Counted from the first letter of the stretch, positions 1-9,267 are shown. The stretch: DNA of 64,000 nt from Oscillospiraceae bacterium (GCA_031262985.1 JAISGQ010000030.1:1-64000), one strand, 5' to 3'. Notes: generated from the letters alone by a model not told the origin. Numbers and translations are program-made.

Positions 1-158
1 ATTGCTTCGGCGGCTAAACCTTGCCAGATTATGGTCGAGGCTTTTTACTGTCTTGCGAGGCAGAGGACGCCGCTTTGCTGGCGCAAGGCAAGGACGATAA
101 CGATGCAAGGCGGTAAAAATACCGACCAGAAATGGCAAGGTTTAGTTGTCGGAGCAAT
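1..158. repeat. Large imperfect palindromic repeat, copy 1
   Basis: The first 25 bases (attgcttcggcggctaaacc...) return as a near-perfect inverted copy at 134-158, and pairing continues inward for most of the segment, so the whole stretch can fold into one long hairpin. Positions 66-124 align, in inverted orientation, with 9398-9456, which shows it belongs to a dispersed family. A single arm also occurs at 11539-11563. It lies just upstream of the RND gene, and the window starts at its edge, so it may extend further left. No ORF in it looks real. Confidence 0.75.
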
Positions 159-187
159 ACTTAAATTGAGAAGGAGATGTTACTCAT

Positions 188-3100
188 ATGCTGCAAAAAT
201 ACAGCGTCAAGCGTCCGCTGACCGTAGTAGTCGCGGTGCTTGCTATAATTATTCTCGGTGTGGTTTCGTTTATGAACTCCACCACCGACCTGCTCCCTAA
301 GATGGAGCTTCCCTACGTGGTGGTGTACACCACATACCCCGGCGCAAGCCCCGAAAAGGTGGAGACGTCGGTCACAAAGCCGCTGGAGCAGGCACTCGCC
401 ACTACAAGCGGAATTAAGAACATAAACAGCGTTTCGAGCGAAAACGTGAGCGTTGTCATCATGGAGTTCAATCAGGACACCGGCATGGACGGCGTAATGA
501 TTGAAATCAGCAGCAGTATCGACATGGTCAAGCCCTACTTTGACGAGTTGGTTGGCGTTCCTACAATAATGAAAATCAACCCCGATATGCTCCCCGTAGT
601 TGTCGCAAGCGTAGATATGGACGGCATGGACGCGGCACAGCTCTCGGCATACGTCAAGGAGAAGGTAGTGCCCGCCATTGAGCGGCTCGACGGAGTTGCC
701 TCCGTCACAGCGAGTGGTTTGGTGGAAAAACAGCTCAGTATCACTCTGAGCGAGCAGAAGATTGACGCGCTCAACGCGAAAATCAGAACGGCTCTCGACA
801 ACTCCTTCGCGGAGGGTGAGGAGCAGCTTGCCGACGCGGAGAAGAAGCTGAAAAACGCCATAGGCATGATTAACGCCAAGGGCGCAGAGGCACGCGGACA
901 GATTACAGACGGACTTGCTAAGATAAACGCCGCGATTAAGCAGTTTGAAGCGATGATTGCCGCCGCTCCTCCTGCCGATGAAATTGCCGCTCAGAAAGAA
1001 CTTCTCACACAGAATATTGCGTTGTTAAAGCAATCTTTGGCAACGGAGGAGGGCAATCTTGCCGCTCTCTCGTCGGAAGATGCAAGCTATGCTTCCATTA
1101 AGGCACGAGTTGATGCACTCAAAGCTACTATTGCGGAGCTTGAGGCTACTCTCGCGCAGTTGACCGCGCTTGAATCAGCTCCCGCACAGCTTGCCGCCCT
1201 CAAGGAGCAGAAGGCACAGCTCGAAGCCGCTGAAGGACAGCTCAACAGCCAGCTTAATCAAGCCTCGGGACAGCTCGGCTCCGCGCAGAAGCAGATTAAG
1301 GACGGCAAGGAGCAGCTCGCCGAACAGAAGGAAGCGGCAATCGAAAACTCCGCAGTGGACAAGTTCATCACCGCCGACATGATTAAAGGACTGCTCGCGG
1401 CTGAGAACTTCTCCATGCCGGCAGGATATATAAGCGTAGACAACGACGACAAAATCGTCAAGGTAGGCGACACCTTCGTCTCCTCCGAGGAGATGGCGGC
1501 TCTCGTCCTCACCAACATCGACCTCGAGGGAGTGGGGGAGATAACGCTCTCAGATGTCGCGGACATTGCGTTTATCGACAACTCCGATGAGGTTTACGCG
1601 AAAATCAACGGAAACAACGGTATAATCCTGAGCGTCCAGAAGCAGAGCACCTCCTCCACGGTTGACGTGTCGGAGAGCGTAGCAGAGGCGTTTGCGGAAC
1701 TCGAGAAGGAGCATGAGGGGATGCACATCACCTCGCTCAACGACCAAGGGACATACATTAATATAGTGGTCGATTCCGTTGTTCAAAATCTCCTCTACGG
1801 AGGAATACTCGCAGTACTCATACTGTTCTTGTTCCTCCTCAACATCAAGCCCACAGCGGTAGTCGCCGTGAGTATTCCGGTAAGCCTGCTGTTCGCCCTT
1901 GTCCTCATGTATTTCAGCGGAGTGACAATGAACATCATCTCCCTTGCTGGTCTCGCGCTGGGAGTAGGTATGCTGGTTGACAACAGTATCGTTGTAATCG
2001 AAAATATCTATCGCATGAGAAGCCTCGGAAAAAGTGCGAAGGAGGCGGCGATAGAGGGTGCGTCACAGGTGGCGGGAGCAATTGCCTCCTCCACGCTGAC
2101 GACAATCTGCGTATTCCTCCCGATTGTGTTCACACAGGGAATCTCGCGCCAGCTCTTCACCGATATGGGACTGACTATAGCCTACTCGCTCATAGCAAGC
2201 CTTATCGTTGCGCTGACTGTAGTTCCCTCCTTCTCGGTGGTTACACTGAAGAATTTCAAAGAGCCGAAGATGAATCTGTTCGGCAAATTTGCTAAGGTCT
2301 ACGGCAAGACACTCTCCTTCACGCTCAAATTCAAGCCCTTAGTCCTCCTTTTGGCGGTAGGACTGCTTGTGTTCGCAGGATTTAAGGCGTACAGCATGGG
2401 TACTGCCTTCATGCCGGACAGCGACGCTCTCCAGCTCACCGCCTCAATCACCACTCCTAAGGAGTACACGACCGAGCAGACGCGCGAGGTGAGTGATGAG
2501 TTTATCGAGATAGTAAGCGAAATTGACGGCATTGCCACTGTCGGCGCGAACGAGGGCGGCGGAGCTATGGCGGCAATGGTCGGCATGAGCGGCGCAGGCG
2601 GAGGAGGCGGAAACTCTGTCTCCTACTACCTGATTCTCGACGAGGAGCGAACCATCTCAAGCGACGAGATTATCGCTCAGATATTCGACAGAACCAAGAA
2701 CCTCGACTGCGAGGTTACGGCTAACGGATCGGGTATGGACGAGATGTCCGCACTCACAGGAAGCGGAATATCGGTTAAAATATCGGGACAGGACTTGGAT
2801 ACTCTCACCGCTGTGTCGAGGGACATTGCAGGCATTATGCAGAAGGTTGAGGGTACTACCGAAATCGACGACGGAACGGGTGAAAGCTCCGCAGAGCTTC
2901 GCGTTATCGTAGACAAGAATAAGGCTATACTCAAAAACCTCACAGTCGCGCAGGTTTACGCAAAGCTTGCAGAGCGGCTCTCCTCCAACAACAACGCCAC
3001 CACCGTCACAATCGACTCGGAGGAGTACCCCGTTGTCGTAATCGACGGCACAAAGGACGCGGTTACGGAGGAAAATATAGGCGATTTCGTAGTCGGCACA

Positions 3101-4117
3101 GTGACCGATAAGGACGGCGAAACGCAGGACGTAAAGCTCTCCGACGTTGCCGACATTACCGACGGCGAAAGCCTCAAATCAATCCTGAGAGACAATCAGG
3201 TGCGGTATATCACCGTCTCCTGCGCTCTCCAGACCGGCTACAACGTAGGACTTGTCGGGCGTGAGCTTAACGAGCAGATAAACTCCTACCAGCCGCCTAA
3301 GGGCGTTACCCTCGAGATTGAGGGCGAAAACACCATGATTAACGAGGCTCTCGGCGACCTCGGGCTTATGATGCTCTTCGCCATCGCGCTTATCTACCTC
3401 ATCATGGTCGCGCAGTTCCAGTCGCTCCTCTCTCCGTTTATCATCATGTTCACCATTCCCCTCGCCTTCACGGGCGGTCTTATCGCGCTGATTATCTGCG
3501 GAATGGAACTTAGCGTAATCTCCCTTCTCGGATTCCTCGTACTATCGGGAGTTGTGGTAAATAACGGAATAGTGTTTGTCGATTACACCAATCAGCTGCG
3601 CGAATCGGGCATGACTATGCGCGAGGCACTGATTGAATCGGGGAAAACCCGTATGCGCCCCATTCTCATGACCGCGCTTACCACTATACTCGGTCTGTCT
3701 ACCCTCGCAATGGGCTTTGGCATGGGAGCTGACCTCATTCAGCCGATGGCGGTTGTCACTATAGGAGGACTTATTTACTCCACGCTTATGACTATGTATG
3801 TCGTTCCCGTACTCTACGAGATATTCAATAAGAACGACAAGCTCAACAGGAAGGCGAAGAAGCTGCTCAAAGCCGCAAAGCTCGAGGCACTTGCGGCGGC
3901 TCAAGCGGGGGATTCCTCTCTCGCGCTGGCGGCGGGAGAACCTGCCGCTGTCACTGCCCTCCCGCTCTCGCTGATAGGCGAAGGAGCTGAAATTATTCTC
4001 ACTCCCGCACAGAATGAGACAGAAGGCTCAACTCCTGCGGCGGATGACGTAGCTCCTGCGGCTGATGAAGCCCCTGCCGTGGAGGATGAAACACCGTCCG
4101 GCGGCGATACGAACTAA
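188..4117 (+). CDS. RND-family efflux transporter with coiled-coil insertion
   Basis: A 1309-residue AcrB/SwrC-type (ACR_tran) proton-driven exporter of the cytoplasmic membrane. A membrane anchor lies at about residues 11-31, transmembrane bundles at about 535-700 and 1055-1215, and the conserved RND segment GVGMLVDNSIVVIEN at about 590. Two features are unusual. Residues about 190-400 of the first extracytoplasmic loop form an Ala/Glu/Gln/Leu-rich coiled coil that classical AcrB lacks. The last ~90 residues are an acidic Ala/Pro-rich tail after the final membrane helix. The start follows AAGGAGATG with good spacing. A HlyD-type partner, if present, would be left of the window. Substrate unknown; drug, lipid or peptide export are all possible. 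Confidence 0.9.
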   Translation: MLQKYSVKRPLTVVVAVLAIIILGVVSFMNSTTDLLPKMELPYVVVYTTYPGASPEKVETSVTKPLEQALATTSGIKNINSVSSENVSVVIMEFNQDTGMDGVMIEISSSIDMVKPYFDELVGVPTIMKINPDMLPVVVASVDMDGMDAAQLSAYVKEKVVPAIERLDGVASVTASGLVEKQLSITLSEQKIDALNAKIRTALDNSFAEGEEQLADAEKKLKNAIGMINAKGAEARGQITDGLAKINAAIKQFEAMIAAAPPADEIAAQKELLTQNIALLKQSLATEEGNLAALSSEDASYASIKARVDALKATIAELEATLAQLTALESAPAQLAALKEQKAQLEAAEGQLNSQLNQASGQLGSAQKQIKDGKEQLAEQKEAAIENSAVDKFITADMIKGLLAAENFSMPAGYISVDNDDKIVKVGDTFVSSEEMAALVLTNIDLEGVGEITLSDVADIAFIDNSDEVYAKINGNNGIILSVQKQSTSSTVDVSESVAEAFAELEKEHEGMHITSLNDQGTYINIVVDSVVQNLLYGGILAVLILFLFLLNIKPTAVVAVSIPVSLLFALVLMYFSGVTMNIISLAGLALGVGMLVDNSIVVIENIYRMRSLGKSAKEAAIEGASQVAGAIASSTLTTICVFLPIVFTQGISRQLFTDMGLTIAYSLIASLIVALTVVPSFSVVTLKNFKEPKMNLFGKFAKVYGKTLSFTLKFKPLVLLLAVGLLVFAGFKAYSMGTAFMPDSDALQLTASITTPKEYTTEQTREVSDEFIEIVSEIDGIATVGANEGGGAMAAMVGMSGAGGGGGNSVSYYLILDEERTISSDEIIAQIFDRTKNLDCEVTANGSGMDEMSALTGSGISVKISGQDLDTLTAVSRDIAGIMQKVEGTTEIDDGTGESSAELRVIVDKNKAILKNLTVAQVYAKLAERLSSNNNATTVTIDSEEYPVVVIDGTKDAVTEENIGDFVVGTVTDKDGETQDVKLSDVADITDGESLKSILRDNQVRYITVSCALQTGYNVGLVGRELNEQINSYQPPKGVTLEIEGENTMINEALGDLGLMMLFAIALIYLIMVAQFQSLLSPFIIMFTIPLAFTGGLIALIICGMELSVISLLGFLVLSGVVVNNGIVFVDYTNQLRESGMTMREALIESGKTRMRPILMTALTTILGLSTLAMGFGMGADLIQPMAVVTIGGLIYSTLMTMYVVPVLYEIFNKNDKLNRKAKKLLKAAKLEALAAAQAGDSSLALAAGEPAAVTALPLSLIGEGAEIILTPAQNETEGSTPAADDVAPAADEAPAVEDETPSGGDTN

Positions 4118-4130
4118 CGCAAACGGCTTT

Positions 4131-4161
4131 CCTCCTCCCACCCAAAGTGTCGGGGAGGAGG
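4131..4161. other. GC-rich hairpin after the RND gene
   Basis: The arms cctcctccc and gggaggagg pair perfectly 14 bases after the RND stop codon. There is no T-run after the right arm, so this is either an mRNA 3' stabiliser or a weak terminator backing up the stronger one at 4241-4277. Confidence 0.5.
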
Positions 4162-4240
4162 AAAATCTGCCTTACACGAGAAAAAATTCTGCTTTTTTCT
4201 GATATTTTAGAAAATTTTCGTAAATTTTTCAAGAAAATAA

Positions 4241-4277
4241 ACCAAATGCAAAACATTTGTTTGCATTTGGTTTTTTT
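4241..4277 (+). terminator. Intrinsic terminator between RND gene and lexA
   Basis: The arms accaaatgcaaa and tttgcatttggt form a 12-bp stem with a short loop, followed by seven T residues: a standard Rho-independent terminator for transcripts from the left. Its right arm also supplies the apparent -35 box of the lexA promoter. Confidence 0.8.
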
Positions 4278-4289
4278 ATGTGTTATAAT
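4261..4289 (+). promoter_or_regulatory. Probable lexA promoter
   Basis: TTGCAT (4261-4266), a 17-base spacer and a perfect TATAAT (4284-4289) stand about 40 bases upstream of the lexA ATG. No GAAC-N4-GTTC Firmicutes SOS box is visible around it. LexA autoregulation, usual for the family, therefore either uses another operator or is absent. Confidence 0.6.
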
Positions 4290-4329
4290 ACCAACGTACA
4301 TATAGTATACGAAAGGGGCTGTTTTAATA

Positions 4330-4929
4330 ATGGAACGTCTTACCGATGCACAAGCAAAAATACTGGATTACCTCCGCACTTGCTCTGAGGAAGGTCTGCC
4401 TCCCACAATAAGGGAGATTTGCAGTGCTACGGGCATGAGATCTACCTCGTCGGTTCACCATCACCTCAATGTGCTTGAGGAGGAGGGCTTCATCACACGA
4501 AGCAAGGGACTTAACCGCGCTATTCATATTGTGGGGGATAAAGCTCCCGTGACACACGTCCCCCTCCTTGGCAAGGTTACGGCAGGTATGCCTATCTACG
4601 CCTATGAGGAGGTAGTGGCGACTATTCCCTTCCCCGCTGACAAGCACAGGAGCAACGAGCTGTTCGCCCTCAGGGTAATAGGCGACAGCATGGTGGAGGC
4701 AGGCATTCTGGCGGACGACATACTCATTGCCGAGCGAACTCCCACTGCGGGAAACGGTGAGATTGTCATCGCGCTCATTGGAGAAGAGGCTACGGTGAAG
4801 TATTTCTTCAAGGAGTCCGACCATGTTCGCCTGCAACCGGACAATCCCATGTACGACCCGATTATCGTCGGCTTTGACGAGGTTTCAATCCTCGGCAGAG
4901 TGGTCTCCTGTATGAGATTTTATAATTAG
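4330..4929 (+). CDS. lexA: LexA SOS repressor
   Basis: A 199-residue LexA of usual length. The winged helix-turn-helix lies at residues 1-65 (PPTIREICSATGMRSTSSVHHHL is the recognition region, given here only as position 24-46). The self-cleavage bond is Ala85-Gly86 within KVTAGMP. The S24 catalytic dyad is Ser120 (GDSMVEAG) and Lys157 (TVKYF), matching E. coli Ser119/Lys156. It represses DNA-damage genes and cleaves itself when stimulated by RecA-ssDNA. It is a single-gene unit with its own promoter, downstream of a terminator. All residues needed for activity are present. Confidence 0.97.
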   Translation: MERLTDAQAKILDYLRTCSEEGLPPTIREICSATGMRSTSSVHHHLNVLEEEGFITRSKGLNRAIHIVGDKAPVTHVPLLGKVTAGMPIYAYEEVVATIPFPADKHRSNELFALRVIGDSMVEAGILADDILIAERTPTAGNGEIVIALIGEEATVKYFFKESDHVRLQPDNPMYDPIIVGFDEVSILGRVVSCMRFYN

Positions 4930-4939
4930 GGTTTAATAC

Positions 4940-5045
4940 TATAGTTAATTAACTTAGAAAACAACATGAAAACACGGGCGAAAAGCTTTGATTTGTACGC
5001 TTTTCGCTTGTGGAGGTTTGATTGTTTGTGGGTTAGTTCAGCATA
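4940..5045 (+). repeat. 106-bp MITE-like element, copy 1
   Basis: It begins TATAGTTAATTAACTT and ends in a diverged inverted version of the same sequence (...TTAGTTCAGCATA). The internal arms cgggcgaaaa and cttttcgc can pair. Copies of exactly the same length lie at 15944-16049 (inverted) and 52387-52492. It sits between lexA and the next gene and encodes nothing. Confidence 0.85.
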
Positions 5046-5083
5046 CCTAATTCCATTTCCTCGAAAGGACATTAACGCTTTAT

Positions 5084-7000
5084 ATGAAATTTTTAAACAG
5101 ACGACTTTTAGGCATTGAGGTCTTTCTCGCGGCGCAGTCTCCTGTTTTCTCGCGGCAGAACGACCTCACCTCAGAACAGCTTACAGAGCGGCTGGACAGC
5201 CAGTTCTACTCGGTCAAGTTGCAGCTTGCGAGGGATATTTCGGATGTGGTCACGGAGCTTCAAAGCGATAAATATGACGTTTCCGACTTAATCCCCGAAA
5301 AGGTGAAGGCACTCGCCGATATGGATTTTTCCGTCAACGCCGAAACTTACAAGCCGTTTTTCGACTGGATGATAGGCGTGTGGAGGGATAACGACTTCTC
5401 CCGCTCGTCGTGGCTGAGCGAAATTCAGCACACCGCGCGGTATATGCCGAAAAACGCGGAGGATTTTCTCGTCACCTTCGCGACGAAAAATATCGGGCGT
5501 GTTATCCTCGACGTAAAGGACGGCGTGCTTTATATGTCGGTCAACGAACGCAAATGGGGCAAGTGTTCCTTTTCCTTCCCCGATTTTTCCGCGGAGGAGA
5601 ACACCACGTTCCCCGCTCTCGGATTTGTGACCATGATGGAGGCTGAGCGTTTGGAGGATGGACGGTATCAGTTTGAGATACTAATCGATACTGAGTTCTC
5701 CTCCCTCGCCGAACCCGACAGACTGCTCAGACCCGATAAGTGGAAGACTGTTCGCATAACCTCCGGTGAGCCTGAGTTTTTCCTCACTCCGGTAAATTAT
5801 ATGAAGCAGCTTCGCCTAAAGGGGCTGTCCACGCTCGAGATTGTCCTTCGCTCCTCTGATATATTGGTGGAGAAGCTCTCCATTCTCGGAGAAAGCAACC
5901 TCTCGGCGGCTGAGAAAAACGCGCTCAACATGGCTTTTTTGCTCTCCGGCACAAGTCAGATGCTCGAGGCGGCAGGCAAAAAAGGCGGAGTAGTCGATGC
6001 GGAGTACCTCTCTAAGCTGTTCGACAACCGATACGCGTTCGGCTCTGTTATCCGAATTTTCAGGGATGAGGACGCACAGCCTGAGGTAAAGCTGCTTGAG
6101 GAGGCACTGGAAAAGTGCGAATGTGAGCAGTACGCCGACGCGCTGAAAAAAACTATGGAGTTTGCAAAAAGCTTCGCGGAGGGTGTAAAAAGCGGACGGT
6201 TGTGGAAGCTTGTCTCCAAATTAGAGCAAATTTTCAGCGATATAGTCGAGCAGGCACAGCCCTCTGAGGCACTGAAGGACGCACTCTTCTACTCCGCCGT
6301 GAATGAGCTTTCGGCTCACACCGACAAAGTAGCGGGTCAGTTCGGATTTGAGGGCACTTTCCCGCACTACAGCCGTATTCGCGGCAACAAGGCGGAGTAT
6401 ATATTCTTCCTCCATCTCAATTTGGAGGCTAAATCGGACTTGGGCAAGCTCCCCTTCTGCTTTACTGCCGAGGCGGCTCAGCTAAAGCTCACTCGTGAGC
6501 AGAGGAGCAGCCGCACTGTTTTCGGACTTCCGCTGAGCGAGGTCTCCGCCGCCGATGTGGCTAATCTCAATTCGAGTGCGGCAAAGAGCGGCAACCTCTC
6601 CTTCGCCCTCGGCGAGGCGGCGAGGATTACCGTGTTCGCTCAAATGACCGACATGACTACGGAATTTTCCGACGAGGAGAAAATCCTCAGTGCAGTAAAG
6701 TCTGCCGACAGCTCCATGAAGGGGAAGGCTCTCTCCTACGCGCAGAGGTCGCTCCGAAAGAAGATGAAGCTTCATTCACGGAGCTTTATTCCGACACTCC
6801 TCCATGTTTTCCCGCGCAGTATTTTCGTGTGCCTCGCCTCGTTTATACTCTACATAACGGGAAACACGCTGGGCTGGAGGTATTTTGATTTGGATATGTC
6901 GGCGGCGATTATCCCCATTATGCTCTCGGGAGCAGTAGCCGCCGTGATATACTCCGCTCTGAGCTGTGCGGTGAAATCAAAGAAGCTGTGGAGATTTTAG
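5084..7000 (+). CDS. Unknown protein with C-terminal membrane hairpin
   Basis: A 638-residue protein that I do not recognise. The first ~570 residues look soluble, mixed alpha/beta, charged, with no repeats and no signal peptide. Two hydrophobic helices follow at about 577-597 and 603-625, and then a basic tail, so it is probably a tail-anchored cytoplasmic membrane protein. The ATG follows GAAAGGA at rather long spacing (about 15 bases). It is transcribed alone, between a MITE-like element and two hairpins. Codon use resembles the neighbouring core genes, so recent transfer is not indicated. Confidence 0.75.
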   Translation: MKFLNRRLLGIEVFLAAQSPVFSRQNDLTSEQLTERLDSQFYSVKLQLARDISDVVTELQSDKYDVSDLIPEKVKALADMDFSVNAETYKPFFDWMIGVWRDNDFSRSSWLSEIQHTARYMPKNAEDFLVTFATKNIGRVILDVKDGVLYMSVNERKWGKCSFSFPDFSAEENTTFPALGFVTMMEAERLEDGRYQFEILIDTEFSSLAEPDRLLRPDKWKTVRITSGEPEFFLTPVNYMKQLRLKGLSTLEIVLRSSDILVEKLSILGESNLSAAEKNALNMAFLLSGTSQMLEAAGKKGGVVDAEYLSKLFDNRYAFGSVIRIFRDEDAQPEVKLLEEALEKCECEQYADALKKTMEFAKSFAEGVKSGRLWKLVSKLEQIFSDIVEQAQPSEALKDALFYSAVNELSAHTDKVAGQFGFEGTFPHYSRIRGNKAEYIFFLHLNLEAKSDLGKLPFCFTAEAAQLKLTREQRSSRTVFGLPLSEVSAADVANLNSSAAKSGNLSFALGEAARITVFAQMTDMTTEFSDEEKILSAVKSADSSMKGKALSYAQRSLRKKMKLHSRSFIPTLLHVFPRSIFVCLASFILYITGNTLGWRYFDLDMSAAIIPIMLSGAVAAVIYSALSCAVKSKKLWRF

Positions 7001-7026
7001 GCGAAAAGTACGGTTGTGGTGGCGCG

Positions 7027-7066
7027 GCGGAGCGAACACTAACGCTAAAGCGTGAGGTTTGCTCCG
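7027..7066. other. Hairpin after the 638-aa gene
   Basis: The arms cggagc and gctccg enclose a second stem (acgct/agcgt), giving a branched hairpin 27 bases after the stop codon. No T-run follows, so termination probably occurs at the next hairpin (7105-7149). Confidence 0.4.
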
Positions 7067-7104
7067 CACTTCGCACGATATAGGTATTATATGTTTGTTT
7101 TTCG

Positions 7105-7149
7105 AAAAGGGGTTGTTGCACAGGTTTTATTGTGCCTCAATCCCTTTTT
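7105..7149 (+). terminator. Probable intrinsic terminator
   Basis: AAAAGGG...TTGCACA pairs with TGTGC...CCCTTTTT around the loop ggttttat, with the T-run at the 3' edge. It separates the 638-aa gene from the PadR operon. Confidence 0.6.
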
Positions 7150-7181
7150 GAAAATTTATTTTATTTTTTTGAAAATACCCC

Positions 7182-7215
7182 TTGACAACTTATACTATGT
7201 GATGTATAGTATAAG
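7182..7215 (+). promoter_or_regulatory. PadR operon promoter with overlapping operator
   Basis: TTGACA (7182-7187), 17 bases and TATAGT (7205-7210) form a strong sigma-A promoter. A perfect 9-bp inverted repeat, CTTATACTA (7189-7197) and TAGTATAAG (7207-7215) with a 9-base spacer, fills the spacer and covers the -10 box. A dimeric repressor bound there would block RNA polymerase. The first gene encodes a PadR protein, so autorepression is the natural reading. Confidence 0.8.
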
Positions 7216-7232
7216 GCGAAAGGGGGCTTTTT

Positions 7233-7547
7233 ATGGATGCACAATTAAGACGAGGCATACTTGACATTTGCGTTTTAGCGGCACTTCGCGGCGGAGATTC
7301 CTACGGCTACAAAATAATTAAGGATATTTCCCCCTATGTGGATATTTCGGAATCCACGCTGTACCCTATTCTCAAACGGCTTGAAACGTCGCAGTACGTT
7401 TCGGTATACTCCGTAGAACACAACAGCAGACTTAGGAAGTACTACAAAATTACTCAGGCAGGTCAGGAAAGAATATCTGAATTTCTCGGCGAATGGCAGG
7501 AAATAATGGGTATTTACGAATTTATTAAAGGAGGCAATGCTCAATGA
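7233..7547 (+). CDS. PadR-family transcriptional regulator
   Basis: A 104-residue short PadR (PadR-s1/VanR-like) repressor: the winged HTH spans residues 1-75 (LRRGILDICVLAAL..., then the wing ESTLYPILKRLE), and a short dimerising helix follows. The family typically represses its own operon until an envelope-active compound or stress is sensed. It overlaps the DUF1700 gene by 4 bases (ATGA) and has a 27-bp palindromic operator just upstream. PadR, DUF1700 and DUF4097 in this order is a recurring Firmicutes arrangement. Confidence 0.93.
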   Translation: MDAQLRRGILDICVLAALRGGDSYGYKIIKDISPYVDISESTLYPILKRLETSQYVSVYSVEHNSRLRKYYKITQAGQERISEFLGEWQEIMGIYEFIKGGNAQ

Positions 7548-8128
7548 CAAAAAGTGAATTTCTTTTAAAGCTGCAATCGTCAATCAAGGATATTCCCGAC
7601 TACGAGAAGGCATTGGCGTACTACAGCGAGATGCTTGACGACCGCATGGAGGACGGCATGAGCGAGGAGGAGGCTGTAACCAGTCTCGGCTCGATAGAGG
7701 CGATACGCGGAAAGCTTATCGATGAAACCGCCCTGCAGACGATAATCAGATCGAGGAGCTCGGTTCCTCTCACAGCTACCGCAATCGTGCTGATTATTCT
7801 CGGTTTTCCGCTGTGGTTTCCTCTGGTTTTAACAGCACTTATTCTTCTGTTCACCTTGTTTATCACCGTCATGCTTCTTATAATGACCGCGTTTCTGATT
7901 CTCTTCTCCTTTGCTCTGAGCGGAGTGGTCATGGTGATAACCTCACCCTTCATGATTGCTGCAAATCCGCTCGCCGCCCTGTTCTCCTTCGGCGCGGGAC
8001 TTGCCAGCGTGGGAATAGCGATGCTCCTGCTCTACCCCGCTATCTACTTCGCGAAGGGTCTGTGGAGCTTAGTTAAGCTTGCCGGACGCGCAATTAAATC
8101 AATATTCGTAAAAAGGAGGGTTTCATAA
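7544..8128 (+). CDS. DUF1700-family membrane protein
   Basis: 194 residues. The N-terminal ~65 residues are the soluble DUF1700 helical domain (FLLKLQSSI..., YYSEMLDDRMEDGMSEEEAV), which resembles the cytoplasmic end of PadR-linked sensor or anti-sigma-like proteins. Four hydrophobic segments follow between about residues 70 and 175 and then a basic tail. It starts after AAAGGAGG and overlaps padR by 4 bases, so it is translationally coupled. Its biochemical role is not established; pairing with a DUF4097 protein suggests an envelope-sensing complex. Confidence 0.88.
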   Translation: MTKSEFLLKLQSSIKDIPDYEKALAYYSEMLDDRMEDGMSEEEAVTSLGSIEAIRGKLIDETALQTIIRSRSSVPLTATAIVLIILGFPLWFPLVLTALILLFTLFITVMLLIMTAFLILFSFALSGVVMVITSPFMIAANPLAALFSFGAGLASVGIAMLLLYPAIYFAKGLWSLVKLAGRAIKSIFVKRRVS

Positions 8129-8130
8129 TC

Positions 8131-9195
8131 ATGAAAGCTAAACATCTATTTTTAGTCATAGCGGCTTCTCTTGTAGGGCTGGGACTTGTTATCTGCGGCA
8201 TAACCGTTCTCGTAGTAGGCGGGGATTTTTCCAAGCTCAACACGGGCGATGAGTTTACAAAGATGACCTATTCGATAAGCGCGAGTGATATTACCTCCAT
8301 CGTACTCAAGGATCAAAACCGAAATGTAAAGCTCGTTCCTTCCGAAAAGGATACGATTGACATTACCTACTACGACAACGAGAAGGAATACTACAGCTTT
8401 AAAAGGAACACAGAAGAGCTTGATATTGAGTTCGACACCAATAAAACAGTAAATAACAGCTTTTTGGGCATCGGTCTTAATTTCGAGGTGTTTTCAGATA
8501 GAACCGTTGTCATAAGTATCCCAAAGGAACACTATCCGCAGGTTAATATAACCACGAGCAACGGAAAGATTACGGCGGAGAATTTAGGCTTCACGGCAGA
8601 TACCGCGTTTTCAACTGTAAATGGAAAAGTGGAGATAACCGACTGCGTCTTTATCGGGTCACTCAGCGTTCAGTCGAAAAACGGAAGAATTAATCTGAAG
8701 GATGTTTTGTCGCACAAAACTATTGATGTCTCCACAACCAACGCGCGGATAAACCTTGAGGGCGTAAACGCGTATGAACAGCTCAAATTGGAGACGACAA
8801 ACGCACCTGTGGAGATGATTTCGTGCGAGTCTGAAGACATAAGTGTCACAACCACCAACAACAGCATTGATGTAATCAACTCGTCGTGCACAGGTCTCGG
8901 CGTCTGCCGTTTGACTACAAGCAACGGCAGCATCACCTTTGACAGATTCAATGGAAGTCTCGTTTGCAGGACTACTAACGGTAAGATTATCGGTACTCTG
9001 ACAGGACTGTCTGAGGATTACGACATACTCAGCTCCACAACCAACGCGAGCAACAACCTTCCCAACGTACAGAGCGGAATTAAGTCCGACGGCGTAGTAA
9101 CACCCAGCCTTGATGTAAAGACAACCAACGGGGCTATATGGGTAGACTTCCTCTCGGACGGCGGGAGTATCCTGCCGAAGATTATGGCGGAGTAA
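8131..9195 (+). CDS. DUF4097-family beta-helix surface protein
   Basis: 354 residues. One N-terminal membrane helix (about 6-30) is followed by an extracytoplasmic domain made of repeated short strands rich in TTN and TSNG motifs (ITTSNGKITAENLG, VSTTNARINLEG, VTTTNNSIDVINS). This is the DUF4097/adhesin-like right-handed beta-helix. It is the last gene of the PadR operon, 2 bases after DUF1700, with AAAGGAGGG as ribosome site. The family is associated with envelope stress operons; ligand or partner unknown. Confidence 0.88.
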   Translation: MKAKHLFLVIAASLVGLGLVICGITVLVVGGDFSKLNTGDEFTKMTYSISASDITSIVLKDQNRNVKLVPSEKDTIDITYYDNEKEYYSFKRNTEELDIEFDTNKTVNNSFLGIGLNFEVFSDRTVVISIPKEHYPQVNITTSNGKITAENLGFTADTAFSTVNGKVEITDCVFIGSLSVQSKNGRINLKDVLSHKTIDVSTTNARINLEGVNAYEQLKLETTNAPVEMISCESEDISVTTTNNSIDVINSSCTGLGVCRLTTSNGSITFDRFNGSLVCRTTNGKIIGTLTGLSEDYDILSSTTNASNNLPNVQSGIKSDGVVTPSLDVKTTNGAIWVDFLSDGGSILPKIMAE

Positions 9196-9233
9196 CGCGC
9201 AACGCGCAGCGCAAAACTAAAGAAACTGCAAAT

Positions 9234-9267
9234 GGAACTGCGGCACAGTGAAACGTGCCGCAGTTCC
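9234..9267 (+). terminator. Hairpin terminator of the PadR operon
   Basis: A 13-bp perfect stem (ggaactgcggcac / gtgccgcagttcc) with an 8-base loop lies 38 bases after the DUF4097 stop. The T-rich tract is interrupted (tcggtttgcg), so termination may be partial. Confidence 0.6.

Noticed and set aside
4279-4329. SOS box upstream of lexA
   Set aside because: No GAAC-N4-GTTC or close variant; the dyad-like CGTA...TACG near 4294 is too weak.
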